NCBI GenBank assembly: GCA_964503885.1
Contig: CAZDCD010000003.1
Location: 62,001 to 126,000, forward strand
DNA length: 64,000 nucleotides
Direction: 5' to 3'
From: CAZDCD01 sp964503885
Lineage (GTDB): Bacteria; Bacteroidota; Bacteroidia; Bacteroidales; UBA10428
Both the position numbers and the translations under genes were made by a program. The notes beneath the pieces are model-generated. The model was not told the DNA's origin, did not search any database, and saw nothing but the letters and a program-made list of their open reading frames with translations. Position 1 is the first letter of the stretch. The number at the start of each line of letters is the position of its first letter. Below are positions 37,761 through 46,513 of this stretch, piece by piece.

Positions 37761-38473
37761 CAGCGCAATTTCGAAAGATAAAGCTGTATGGTTTTTTCTA
37801 GCCCGAAATAGAGTGCGTCCGAAATCAATGCATGTCCGATCGACACTTCGAGCAAGCCGGGAATACGATCATGAAAAAAGCGCAGGTTCTCAAGGTTAAG
37901 ATCGTGGCCAGCATTCAACTGTAACCCGACTTCCACGGCTTTTTCCGCTGCCCTGAGGAAAGGTGCTATGGCCTGATCACGGTCATGGGGGAAGATCCGC
38001 GCATACGGTTCGGTATATAATTCAATCCTGTCGGTACGCGTATCCGCGGCATTTTCGATATTGCCGGTATCGGTATTGATAAATATGGAAACCCGGATAT
38101 TCTTTTTGTGGAATTCCGATACCACTTCGCGGAGAAAAGACCGGTTTTTACCTGTGTCCCAGCCGCTGTTCGAAGTGATCGCATCCGGCGGATCGGGCAC
38201 AAGCGTCACCTGATCGGGTACGACTTCCTTCACCATGCCGATGAATTTTTCCGAAGGATACCCTTCGATATTGAATTCGGTGGTAATAACCTGTTTGATG
38301 TCCCAGACATCACGGTAGCGGATATGACGTTCATCAGGCCTGGGATGTACTGTAATTCCATTGGCCCCGAATTTCTGGCAATCAACAGCCGCTTTTACCA
38401 CATCAGGAATATTTCCTCCGCGTGCATTACGTATTGTTGCAATTTTGTTTAAATTTACACTTAAGCTGGTCAT
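37760..38473 (-). CDS. pdxJ: Pyridoxine 5'-phosphate synthase
   Basis: Condenses 3-amino-1-hydroxyacetone phosphate with deoxyxylulose 5-phosphate in the DXP-dependent vitamin B6 pathway. The TIM-barrel protein shows LSVNLNKIATIRNARGG, GITVHPRPDERHIRYRDV, NIEGYPSEKFI, VSIFINTD, LNAGHDLNLENL and VSIGHALI. The longer frame to 38536 adds 21 non-conserved residues; ATG 38473 (MTSLSVNLNKIA) is the better start, giving 237 residues. Confidence 0.96.
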   Translation of the reverse strand: MTSLSVNLNKIATIRNARGGNIPDVVKAAVDCQKFGANGITVHPRPDERHIRYRDVWDIKQVITTEFNIEGYPSEKFIGMVKEVVPDQVTLVPDPPDAITSNSGWDTGKNRSFLREVVSEFHKKNIRVSIFINTDTGNIENAADTRTDRIELYTEPYARIFPHDRDQAIAPFLRAAEKAVEVGLQLNAGHDLNLENLRFFHDRIPGLLEVSIGHALISDALYFGLEKTIQLYLSKLR

Positions 38474-38551
38474 GCTTATTTGAATAACATTCAACGAATG
38501 ATTACCGGAAAAATACAAAGGTAGTAATGATTTCATTAAAAGGCTGGTGAG

Positions 38552-39217
38552 ATGCTGGCAAAAGATTTAATTTCGGATGTTGTACCTGCATTAAAGACAT
38601 CAGATACAGGACAAAAGGCGTTATACTGGATGGATATTTTTCGCATCGGGCATTTGCCTATTGTGAATAACAAGGATTTTCTGGGGTTGATCTCAGACAA
38701 AGATATCTTTGACCTGAACATGTCTGAAGAACCTATAGGGAATCATACCCTTTCGCTATTCAGTCCGCATGTAAAATACGACCAGCATATTTACGAAGTC
38801 ATGGAAATGGCTGCGAACCTTAAACTTACCGTTGTTCCGGTGCTAGATTATAACAACCATTACCTCGGGCTGATCACGTTAACCGACCTGCTGCATTACT
38901 TCGCTGAAATGTCAGCGATCAAACAGCCCGGAGGAATCTTAGTGCTCGAAGTAAATACCAACGACTACCTGCTTACGCAAATAGCCCAGATTGTTGAAAG
39001 CAACGATGCCAAGATCTTAAGTTTATACATTACATCTCATGTCAATTCCACAAAACTTGAGGTTACACTGAAAATCAACAGGAGAGATCTTACTTCGATC
39101 ATTCAGACGTTCACCAGATACAATTACATCATCAAAGCTTCGTTTATGGATGAAGACGATATGAGCAACCTGTATGAGAACAGGTACGATCTGTTTATGA
39201 GATACCTGAATACTTAA
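38552..39217 (+). CDS. CBS-domain pair protein with ACT-like C-terminus
   Basis: Residues 1-125 form two CBS motifs (FRIGHLPIVNNKDFLGLISDKDI and LKLTVVPVLDYNNHYLGLITLTDL, each quoted here within longer repeats as GHLPIVNNKDFLGLIS and VVPVLDYNNHYLGLIT). They probably bind an adenosine nucleotide. Residues 140-215 (GGILVLEVNTNDYLLTQIAQI) look like an ACT/ferredoxin-like regulatory fold. It lies 15 bases before nadK and is co-transcribed with it; CBS-nadK pairs recur in Bacteroidota, suggesting nucleotide-sensing control of cofactor metabolism, which is an inference. Confidence 0.88.
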   Translation: MLAKDLISDVVPALKTSDTGQKALYWMDIFRIGHLPIVNNKDFLGLISDKDIFDLNMSEEPIGNHTLSLFSPHVKYDQHIYEVMEMAANLKLTVVPVLDYNNHYLGLITLTDLLHYFAEMSAIKQPGGILVLEVNTNDYLLTQIAQIVESNDAKILSLYITSHVNSTKLEVTLKINRRDLTSIIQTFTRYNYIIKASFMDEDDMSNLYENRYDLFMRYLNT

Positions 39218-39232
39218 GTCAATACCTGGCAG

Positions 39233-40111
39233 ATGAGGATCGCGATATACGGCAAGACATTCAATCCCGGTTTCATACCCTACATTCAGCAAGTTTACGA
39301 TATTCTGGTATCCAACAAGTCGGAAGTGTATTTCTATGAACCGTTTTTAAAGTTTATCCGGAAAAATTCAACCCTCTCATTCGCTGAAACGAGCGCTTTT
39401 TCCGGTATCGATGATTTTCCCGGTGGATCGGAATTGCTGATCAGCATCGGGGGTGACGGTACTTTCCTCGATACCATTCCTTTTGCCCTGAAATCTGATA
39501 TTCCGGTGGTTGGATTAAACTCAGGCAGGCTCGGATTTCTGGCAAATATATCGCAGGAGGAGATCATTCCTGCATTCAACGCAATTTTCAGGAAAAACTA
39601 CCATATTGAATTCAGATCGTTGCTGCATATTGAGTCTCCGGAAAACCTCTTCGGAGAATCAAATTTTGCCCTGAATGAGGTTACGGTTCAGAAGCAGGGC
39701 TCTTCAATGATTACGGTGGAAGCCTATCTCAATAACGATTTTCTGAATACTTACTGGACTGATGGTCTGATCATTAGCACACCTACGGGCTCAACAGCGT
39801 ATTCTTTGAGTGTGGGGGGACCAATTATAACCCCTGATGCAGGTATTCTAACACTTGCTCCCATTGCATCACACACTCTCTCGGTGAGGCCGGTCGTCGT
39901 GCCTGATAACCTTAATATAAGACTTAAAGTATATTCAAGGACAAACAAATTTATTGTTACTGCCGACAGCAAAGCGGTGGAAGTTGAAACCGCCATGGAA
40001 TTTACCATTGCTAAAGCCAGATTCAAGCTCAAAATGCTCCAGGTTCCAAACAATAACTTTTATTCGACGATCCGGAATAAACTGATGTGGGGCGCTGATG
40101 TCAGAAACTGA
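39233..40111 (+). CDS. nadK: NAD kinase
   Basis: Phosphorylates NAD to NADP. The 292-residue protein has the GGDGTFL motif (ISIGGDGTFLDTIPFA near residue 68), GLNSGRLGFLANI, ALNEVTVQKQGSSMITV, DGLIISTPTGSTAYSLSVGGP and PIASHTLSVRPVV, all diagnostic. It begins 15 bases after the CBS gene and is followed by a terminator at 40127-40168. Its position next to the envelope block is typical of Bacteroidota. Confidence 0.97.
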   Translation: MRIAIYGKTFNPGFIPYIQQVYDILVSNKSEVYFYEPFLKFIRKNSTLSFAETSAFSGIDDFPGGSELLISIGGDGTFLDTIPFALKSDIPVVGLNSGRLGFLANISQEEIIPAFNAIFRKNYHIEFRSLLHIESPENLFGESNFALNEVTVQKQGSSMITVEAYLNNDFLNTYWTDGLIISTPTGSTAYSLSVGGPIITPDAGILTLAPIASHTLSVRPVVVPDNLNIRLKVYSRTNKFIVTADSKAVEVETAMEFTIAKARFKLKMLQVPNNNFYSTIRNKLMWGADVRN

Positions 40112-40126
40112 AAAGAAGTTCAGCGA

Positions 40127-40168
40127 AGACAGAAAATGCATGCATTTTTTGAATGTCTGTTTTTTTTG
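40127..40168 (+). terminator. Terminator after nadK
   Basis: AGACA (40127-40131) pairs with TGTCT (40154-40158), enclosing the palindrome AAAATGCATGCATTTT, and is followed by eight T. It ends the CBS-nadK transcript. Confidence 0.8.
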
Positions 40169-40225
40169 CTATTTTTAAAACAGAGAACTAAATTGCAAAG
40201 AATCGTGTTTTATTTTCACATTGTT

Positions 40226-40233
40226 TATCTTTG
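40226..40233 (+). promoter_or_regulatory. Candidate -7 box for the envelope-biogenesis block
   Basis: TATCTTTG matches TAnnTTTG exactly and lies 20 bases before the ATG at 40254 and 58 bases after the nadK terminator. No clear -33 TTTG is seen at the right distance. Confidence 0.4.
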
Positions 40234-40253
40234 TAAGTAAGTTGTACAGTACA

Positions 40254-41027
40254 ATGAACAAAATACTTATTCTCACGCTGGTTATTTTTCTCAGCCTGGC
40301 TCCCGAAGCCCTTTCACAACGTTGGAAATTGAAACGTTATGAAGCCATCGGAGGCATCGGCACAGTGAATTTATTTACCGATCTGGGCGTGTCGAATGCC
40401 GAAAGTGTGCTGTATGGTTTCAGGTTCGATTTTACAAGACCATCTGTGTATTTTGCAGTCAGGTATAAATTTTCACAGGCAGTATCGTGCAAATTTGGTC
40501 TTGCCTACGGTTACGGACATTCACAGGACATTACAAACGTACGTTATGAGGGAACCGACGGTTTCAGGTCGAATACACACATCATCGAGCCGGCGGCAAC
40601 AGTAGAATACTATTTTGTCAAAGAACAGCGCCGTTACAGAACAGCCGCCATCTATAACAGGCGGGGCATGCTGAACGACTATTCTACGGTAGGTATTTAT
40701 GGCTATGGCGGACTTGCAGGTGTATATTTCAATCCTGTATATGACATCAATCCCAGACCCTCAGATAAGCTTAAGAATGCGGGTTTTACCCTGGCTGTAC
40801 CTTTTGGTATCGGTTTCAAATATATTTACAGCGACAAGATCGTATTCGGTTATGAAATCGGCCCCCGGTTTGTTTTTTCGGATTATATCGACGGGATCAC
40901 CACAGCCAGTTCAAAATCAAACGATGTTTACTGGCTGACTACAATATATCTGGCCTACAAGATAAAAACCTCGCGGCGAAACCTGCCCCTGTTCCTCGAC
41001 AGAAAATTGAGAAGGGCTATTAATTAG
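40254..41027 (+). CDS. Outer-membrane beta-barrel protein, DUF6089-like
   Basis: ATG 40254 gives a clear signal peptide (MNKILILTLVIFLSLAPEALSQ); the longer frame from 40221 would include the promoter box. The mature 236 residues are beta-barrel-like with alternating aromatic residues and glycine turns (ESVLYGFRFDFTRPSVYFAV, GYGGLAGVYFNP, KYIYSDKIVFGYEIGPR). The end resembles DUF6089 proteins (DVYWLTTIYLAYKI), so it is probably a paralogue of the next gene. It is placed where Bacteroidota genomes keep DUF6089 genes upstream of uppS and bamA. Function unknown; a role in envelope assembly is suggested only by context. Confidence 0.8.
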   Translation: MNKILILTLVIFLSLAPEALSQRWKLKRYEAIGGIGTVNLFTDLGVSNAESVLYGFRFDFTRPSVYFAVRYKFSQAVSCKFGLAYGYGHSQDITNVRYEGTDGFRSNTHIIEPAATVEYYFVKEQRRYRTAAIYNRRGMLNDYSTVGIYGYGGLAGVYFNPVYDINPRPSDKLKNAGFTLAVPFGIGFKYIYSDKIVFGYEIGPRFVFSDYIDGITTASSKSNDVYWLTTIYLAYKIKTSRRNLPLFLDRKLRRAIN

Positions 41028-41141
41028 AAGCCTAAATCGCAGAACCTTAACATTTTTTATGAAAATTTCGGAAAAATTCTGAACTTGCGCGCTAAATAAC
41101 GATTATATTCGTTCATTATTTGGCATCCGAAGTTTTATAAC

Positions 41142-41819
41142 ATGAGATATTCTTTTCTTTTCATTTTCCTGTTCTCGGCACCGGCAATGATTTTTTCACA
41201 AAGAAACGCCAACCTGGGCGTATTTCTCGGTACATCCTATTATATGGGTGATATCAATCCGAACATGCATTTTTACAGGCCGCAACCTTCCTTTGGCTTA
41301 ATCTATAGGTACAATATCGGCAAATTCTATGCGATACGGGCAAATGGCTACGTTGCTCATCTTACAGGCGACGAAGTAGATTTTCCGCAACAGTTTCATC
41401 CCGACAGGCACCTGCATCCGGCAAATTTTAATACCTCGCTTCTAGATGCCACATTGCAGTTCGAATTCAATTTCCTTCCGTTTATAGCCAACAGTAAGAA
41501 ATGGGATTACACACCATATGTTGCCGGAGGTGTAGGATATTCAATCGTGCTTTCTTCGGTCGCTACCAGCGGTGAGGCAGCCATTCCTCATGTAACCTTT
41601 CCCTTTGGCATTGGATTTAAAGTTAACCTTACCAATCGTATAAGCACCGGACTTGAGTGGAGTTTCCGTAAAACCTTCAACGACAGGGTCGACGGGGTGG
41701 AAAATTCCATCGGCATACAATCACCCATTCATAATAACGACTGGTATTCTTTTGCCGGTATTTTTATTACCTATAAGTTTTTTAACTTTGCAGTCGATTG
41801 TCCGGCTTATTCGAATTAA
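41142..41819 (+). CDS. DUF6089 family outer-membrane protein
   Basis: A 225-residue protein with signal peptide (SFLFIFLFSAPAMIFSQ) and a beta-barrel of about eight strands. Typical DUF6089 features are LGVFLGTSYYMGDINP, YTPYVAGGVGYSI, PFGIGFKVNLTNRISTGLEW, RKTFNDRVDGV and NDWYSFAGIFITYKFF. It stops 14 bases before uppS and is in the uppS-bamA-skp operon. The role of the family is unknown; its fixed place beside BamA genes suggests outer-membrane biogenesis. The preceding gene is a likely paralogue. Confidence 0.9.
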   Translation: MRYSFLFIFLFSAPAMIFSQRNANLGVFLGTSYYMGDINPNMHFYRPQPSFGLIYRYNIGKFYAIRANGYVAHLTGDEVDFPQQFHPDRHLHPANFNTSLLDATLQFEFNFLPFIANSKKWDYTPYVAGGVGYSIVLSSVATSGEAAIPHVTFPFGIGFKVNLTNRISTGLEWSFRKTFNDRVDGVENSIGIQSPIHNNDWYSFAGIFITYKFFNFAVDCPAYSN

Positions 41820-41833
41820 ATGCAGAGGTAAAC

Positions 41834-42595
41834 ATGTCTTTCAAGGAAAAAATAAATATGGAAAAGCTTCCCCGGCATGTGGCCATTATTATGGATGGTA
41901 ACGGAAGATGGGCACAGTTGCGGGGAAACCAGAGAATATTCGGTCATAAAAACGGTGTGGCCGCTGTAAGGGATACTGTGGAAGCGGCGGCTGAACTCGG
42001 AATTAAATACCTGACCCTATATGCTTTTTCCACCGAAAACTGGAACCGTCCCCGAACCGAGATCGATGCCCTGATGTCGTTGCTGGTGACGACCATCAGC
42101 AAAGAAATGAAAACATTGATGGACAATAATGTACGGCTTCTAACCATAGGCGACTCGGATACCTTACCCGACAGTGTGCATACCAGGTTGCTGAGCGCCA
42201 TAAATAAAACGAAAGATCACACCGGACTTTCCCTGGTTCTGGCTCTCAGCTACAGTTCGAGATGGGAAATATTAAACGCCGTCAGGCAGATAGCTGATGA
42301 GGTTCAAAAAGGTAAGCTTAATGTCAGCGATATTGACAATTGCCTGTTTGAGCAATTCCTCACGACTTTCGGGTTTTCAGAACCCGAACTGTTAATAAGA
42401 ACCAGCGGTGAGTACCGCTTAAGCAATTTTTTACTATGGCAGCTGGCGTATGCCGAACTTTATTTTACGAAAACATTGTGGCCCGATTTTCGCAGGGAAG
42501 ATTTTTATGAAGCCATTGTAAATTATCAATGCCGCGAAAGACGATTCGGAAAGACCAGTGCCCAGATACAAGAAAATTTAAATGTTAACTGTTAA
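41834..42595 (+). CDS. uppS: Undecaprenyl diphosphate synthase (isoprenyl transferase)
   Basis: Makes the C55 carrier lipid for peptidoglycan and surface glycans by cis-prenyl addition to farnesyl diphosphate. Signatures: HVAIIMDGNGRWAQLRGNQR with the catalytic Asp, GHKNGVAAVRDTVEAAAELG, LTLYAFSTENWNRP, ALSYSSRWEI, and LLIRTSGEYRLSNFLLWQLAYAELYF (quoted in part as RTSGEYRLSNFLLWQ). ATG 41834 is chosen because 41798 overlaps the previous gene and adds non-conserved residues; AGAGG lies upstream. It is seven bases before bamA. Confidence 0.97.
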   Translation: MSFKEKINMEKLPRHVAIIMDGNGRWAQLRGNQRIFGHKNGVAAVRDTVEAAAELGIKYLTLYAFSTENWNRPRTEIDALMSLLVTTISKEMKTLMDNNVRLLTIGDSDTLPDSVHTRLLSAINKTKDHTGLSLVLALSYSSRWEILNAVRQIADEVQKGKLNVSDIDNCLFEQFLTTFGFSEPELLIRTSGEYRLSNFLLWQLAYAELYFTKTLWPDFRREDFYEAIVNYQCRERRFGKTSAQIQENLNVNC

Positions 42596-42601
42596 TCCTT
42601 A

Positions 42602-45220
42602 ATGAGAAAAATACTCTTTTCAATAATAATGCTGGCAAGCCTGCATCTTGCAGGACAGGAAACAGACTATTCCGATTTGCCCTATATCGATTATTCACGG
42701 CAGAAAGATTATACCATTGCCGATATCCGGGTAATCGGGCTGAAATATCTGCAACCCGGAGTATTGGCCAATATCTCAGGATTGAGGGTCGGTCAGAAGA
42801 TCACCATTCCGGGTGATGATATTTCCAAAGCAATTGACAAATACTGGACCCACGGGTTGTTCTCGGATGTGAAAATACTCATTGACAAAACTGAAGGCGA
42901 CCTTGTTTTCCTCAGCATTTATCTCACAGAAAGGCCGCGCCTCTCAAAAATCAATTTCAAAGGAGTACGAAAATCCGAAACTACCGATCTCAAGGAAAAG
43001 ATCAGCCTTAAACCCGGCAGCCAGATCACTGATAATATCATCAGCAATACCAAATATATCCTCCAGAAATATTACATTAAAAAGGGATACTACAATGTTG
43101 CTGTGGATATTGTCCCCAAAGAAGATACACTGGCATTCAACAAAGTCGACCTCGATATATTTGTGCAAAAAGGAAACCGCATAAAAATAGGCGATATCGT
43201 ATTCAACGGCAACAAATATTACTCAGACAACCGGCTAAGACGTGTCCTGAAAAAAACCAAAAAGAAAAACCTGAATATTTTTAAAAGTTCAAAATACATT
43301 GAATCCGATTTTAAGGAAGATAAGGAAAAACTGCTGTCATTCTATAACGAACATGGGCACAGGGATGCGAACATCCTGAATACCGAGATCAAAAAAATAA
43401 ATGATCGCAGGATTGAACTGGTTATGGATCTTGAAGAAGGACCAAAATATTATGTGAGGAGCATTAAATGGATCGGAAATACCAAGTATCCGTCTGAATT
43501 GCTCGACCGTATCCTCGGGTTCAAAAAAGGCGATGTTTACGATCAGAAATTGCTTGAAGACAGGCTCAGGATCGATGAAGATGCCGTAACCTCTTTATAT
43601 ATGGATAACGGTTATCTTTTCTTTAACGTGGATCCTGTGGAAGTGAATATCGAAAACGATTCGGTTGATCTTGAAATGCGGGTTTACGAAGGGAAACAGG
43701 CTACCATAAACAGCGTGATCATTAAAGGAAATACAAAAACCAATGAACATGTGGTACGCCGGGAACTTTATACCCGGCCGGGCGAACTGTTCAGTAAATC
43801 AGATATTATCAGGTCGGTGAGGGAACTCGCTACGCTCGGTCATTTTGACCCGGAAAAGATCGTACCCAATCCGATCCCTAACCCTGAGGAAGGTACGGTT
43901 GACCTCGAATACCAGCTCGAAGAAAGGGCCAATGATCAGCTTGAAGTTTCCGGAGGATGGGGAGGATTCGGCTTTGTAGGTACCATCGGCGTGAAGTTTT
44001 CCAATTTCTCAGCCAGGAATATACTCAATGGCTCAGCCTGGAGGCCTGTGCCTACCGGCGACGGCCAGACACTGTCGATCAGGGCGCAATCAAACGGAAG
44101 ATTTTACCAGGGATACAACCTCTCCTTCAGTGAGCCATGGTTCGGAGGAAAAAAACCCAACAATTTCACGGTATCCGTTTTTCACACTGCCATGAAACCG
44201 TATAATTATACGTCAAACTATTCGATAGCCACCAGGGACGGTCATTTCAGAATATATGGGGCATCAGTGGGCCTTGGCCACAGGCTGAAATGGCCCGATG
44301 ATTATTTCGTGCTGTATAATGAGGTTGGCTTTCAACGCTATAACTTAAGGAACTGGACCTCTGATTTCTTCCTGAACAATGGTGTGGCTAACACCATTAC
44401 GTTCAAAACTACACTGTCACGCAGTTCGCAGGACCAGATGATATACCCCAGAAAAGGATCAATGTTTAGCCTCAGCCTGCAGCTTACTCCGCCATATTCA
44501 CTTTTCAGGCCTACGGAATTCTGGAAACTCTCGGATGCCGAAAAACTGGCAATACAACAGGAAGTGAACGGAAATACAAATATACCGGATGATCAGAAAG
44601 AGCTGGCATATGAACAGGGAGTTCTGGGAAAAGAAACGCAGAAGAAATTCAACCTGATCGAATACCACAAATGGTCGTTCAAGAGTGCCTGGTATACCAG
44701 CCTGGTTGGTAACCTGGTTGTGGCAACCAAAGCGGAATTCGGATTGCTGGGCTATTACAACAACAAAATAGGACATGCGCCATTTGAAAAATTCGATGTG
44801 GGGGGCAGCGGAATGTATTACAACAACTACTACTACGGAAACGATATCATCGCCCTTCGCGGCTATGAAGAAGGAGCGCTTACACCTAAATCTCCGATCC
44901 TCAATAGCAACGGACAATATCAATATATCAACAACGGAAATATCTATACCAAGTATACGGTTGAACTGAGGTATCCATTCTCCCTCAACCAGTCAGCCAC
45001 TATTTATGGGTTGTTGTTTCTCGAAGGTGGGAATGCCTGGACCAAATTCAATGATTTCAATCCCTTTATGATCAAACGATCTGCCGGAATCGGCGTCAGG
45101 GCTTTTCTGCCTATGTTCGGGCTTCTGGGGGTCGACTGGGGCTATGGGTTCGATCCTCAACCCGGGGAATCGAAAGCACACGGAAGTGAATTCCACTTCA
45201 TGATGGGACAGCAATTTTAA
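42602..45220 (+). CDS. bamA: Outer-membrane protein assembly factor BamA
   Basis: The 872-residue Omp85 protein inserts beta-barrels into the outer membrane. A signal peptide (ILFSIIMLASLHLAGQ) is followed by five POTRA domains (about residues 30-420; for example LKYLQPGVLANISGLRVGQKI and INSVIIKGNTKTNEHVVRRE). A 16-strand barrel then starts near 440 (LEVSGGWGGFGFVGTIGVKF). The Omp85 signature strand is seen in GGSGMYYNNYYYGND, DIIALRGYEEGAL, and the VRAFLPMFGLLGVDWGYGF end. A loop insertion near residues 645-690 (LSDAEKLAIQQEVNG, rich in charged residues) is common in Bacteroidota BamA. Followed by two skp-like chaperone genes. Confidence 0.96.
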   Translation: MRKILFSIIMLASLHLAGQETDYSDLPYIDYSRQKDYTIADIRVIGLKYLQPGVLANISGLRVGQKITIPGDDISKAIDKYWTHGLFSDVKILIDKTEGDLVFLSIYLTERPRLSKINFKGVRKSETTDLKEKISLKPGSQITDNIISNTKYILQKYYIKKGYYNVAVDIVPKEDTLAFNKVDLDIFVQKGNRIKIGDIVFNGNKYYSDNRLRRVLKKTKKKNLNIFKSSKYIESDFKEDKEKLLSFYNEHGHRDANILNTEIKKINDRRIELVMDLEEGPKYYVRSIKWIGNTKYPSELLDRILGFKKGDVYDQKLLEDRLRIDEDAVTSLYMDNGYLFFNVDPVEVNIENDSVDLEMRVYEGKQATINSVIIKGNTKTNEHVVRRELYTRPGELFSKSDIIRSVRELATLGHFDPEKIVPNPIPNPEEGTVDLEYQLEERANDQLEVSGGWGGFGFVGTIGVKFSNFSARNILNGSAWRPVPTGDGQTLSIRAQSNGRFYQGYNLSFSEPWFGGKKPNNFTVSVFHTAMKPYNYTSNYSIATRDGHFRIYGASVGLGHRLKWPDDYFVLYNEVGFQRYNLRNWTSDFFLNNGVANTITFKTTLSRSSQDQMIYPRKGSMFSLSLQLTPPYSLFRPTEFWKLSDAEKLAIQQEVNGNTNIPDDQKELAYEQGVLGKETQKKFNLIEYHKWSFKSAWYTSLVGNLVVATKAEFGLLGYYNNKIGHAPFEKFDVGGSGMYYNNYYYGNDIIALRGYEEGALTPKSPILNSNGQYQYINNGNIYTKYTVELRYPFSLNQSATIYGLLFLEGGNAWTKFNDFNPFMIKRSAGIGVRAFLPMFGLLGVDWGYGFDPQPGESKAHGSEFHFMMGQQF

Positions 45221-45294
45221 CCGGTCAGAAAATTTGGTATCAAATTTGTGAACTGCTGTAATAAACCAATTTTAACACATAAAACCGTTTAGCC

Positions 45295-45810
45295 ATGAAA
45301 AAGATATTTTCGTTTTTTACCGCAATAATGCTGCTCAGCGGATTTGCCGCCGCGCAAAAGTACGCATTTGTCGATACCGAATACATACTCAGCAACATTC
45401 CATCGTATAAGGCAGCCAACGATCAACTCGACAATATATCAAAAGAATGGCAGCAGGAAGTTGAAAATCAGTATGCCGAAATTGATCAAATGTACAAGGA
45501 TTACCAGGCTGAAAGGGTATTGCTGACTGAAGATATGCAAAAGAAAAGAGAAGACGCCATAGTTGCCAAAGAACGCAGCGTCAAAGAACTGCAAAAGAAA
45601 TACTTCGGGCAGGACGGCATGCTGTTTCAGAAGAGGCAGGAGCTGATCAAACCCATTCAGGATGATATCTACAATGCAGTGAAGAATTTAGCTACTGAAA
45701 ACGGGTATGCAGTGATATTTGACACTGCAAGCGGGCCAACCATGCTGTATTTTAACCCGAGGTACGATGTAAGCGACGAAGTCCTCCAAAAATTAGGTTA
45801 TAAGAATTAA
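45295..45810 (+). CDS. OmpH/Skp-family periplasmic chaperone
   Basis: A 171-residue periplasmic protein with signal peptide (IFSFFTAIMLLSGFAAAQ). The mature part starts YAFVDTEYILSNIPSYKAAN, contains a coiled-coil pair of helices (EWQQEVENQYAEIDQMYKDY and the K/E-rich region to about 115), and ends in the short Skp head (ENGYAVIFDTASGPTMLYFN). It is a trimeric holdase that carries unfolded outer-membrane proteins to BamA. It lies 74 bases after bamA; a paralogue follows. Confidence 0.94.
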   Translation: MKKIFSFFTAIMLLSGFAAAQKYAFVDTEYILSNIPSYKAANDQLDNISKEWQQEVENQYAEIDQMYKDYQAERVLLTEDMQKKREDAIVAKERSVKELQKKYFGQDGMLFQKRQELIKPIQDDIYNAVKNLATENGYAVIFDTASGPTMLYFNPRYDVSDEVLQKLGYKN

Positions 45811-45845
45811 TTTTATACATTTGTAACGCTTTTAATTGATCTCAG

Positions 45846-45867
45846 AGCGCACCCCGGTGCGCTTTAT
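45846..45867 (+). terminator. Perfect 8-bp hairpin between the two skp paralogues
   Basis: AGCGCACC (45846-45853) pairs with GGTGCGCT (45856-45863) with a very short CC turn, followed by TTTATT. It is weaker than a standard terminator and may attenuate rather than end transcription, or stabilise the upstream mRNA. Confidence 0.6.
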
Positions 45868-45878
45868 TAAACTTAATA

Positions 45879-46418
45879 ATGAACCGAAAACCAATGAAAC
45901 AGATTCAACGATTCGTATTGCTGACTTTATTGTCGGGATTTTCCATTTCTTTAATGGCCCAGAAGCCAATAAAGCTCGGTCATATAGATAGTCAGAAACT
46001 GCTGATGGCTATGCCTGAGAGCGATAGTGCACAGAAGAAGTTGCAGAAAATTGAACAGGATTACCAAAGTACTCTTGAGGAGCTGCAGGTAGAGCTCAAC
46101 AAAAAATTTGCCGATTATCAGCAGAATTCGGCCAACTGGTCGGCACTCATCAGAAATACAAAAGAGTCCGAGCTGAATGAACTGAATGACAGGATACAGA
46201 ATTTTCAGTCTCAGGCACAGCAGGATTATGAACGTCAGCGTGTGGAACTATTCAGGCCTATACAGGAGAAAGCCAAAAAAGCTGTGGATGCGGTGGCCGA
46301 AGAAAACGGATTTACCTATGTGTTTGATACCGGTCCGGGTGTGGGTGCAATAGTGTATTCAGCTCCCGAAACACTCGACATTCTGCCTATGGTAAAGAAA
46401 AAACTGGGGCTTCCGTAG
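45879..46418 (+). CDS. Second OmpH/Skp-family periplasmic chaperone
   Basis: A 179-residue paralogue of the preceding gene. It has a signal peptide (RFVLLTLLSGFSISLMAQ), a start motif KLGHIDSQKLLMAMPESDSAQ, the coiled-coil arms (about residues 50-135; LQVELNKKFADYQQN), and the head ENGFTYVFDTGPGVGAIVYS. Both copies retain all family features, so neither seems degenerate. ATG 45879 or 45894 are both possible starts. A strong terminator at 46438 ends the block. Confidence 0.93.
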   Translation: MNRKPMKQIQRFVLLTLLSGFSISLMAQKPIKLGHIDSQKLLMAMPESDSAQKKLQKIEQDYQSTLEELQVELNKKFADYQQNSANWSALIRNTKESELNELNDRIQNFQSQAQQDYERQRVELFRPIQEKAKKAVDAVAEENGFTYVFDTGPGVGAIVYSAPETLDILPMVKKKLGLP

Positions 46419-46437
46419 CGGTTCATCAAAAGGTATA

Positions 46438-46468
46438 AGGCCAGTTCATGAAAGGGCTGGCTTTTTTA
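46438..46468 (+). terminator. Rho-independent terminator after the second skp gene
   Basis: GGCCAG pairs with CTGGC(T) around a short loop and is followed by TTTTTTA. It closes the uppS-bamA-skp-skp transcript before murI. Confidence 0.85.
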
Positions 46469-46513
46469 TTTCCGGCATTGCGGAAATGTCTAAATTAGGC
46501 ATTTATCTATTGA

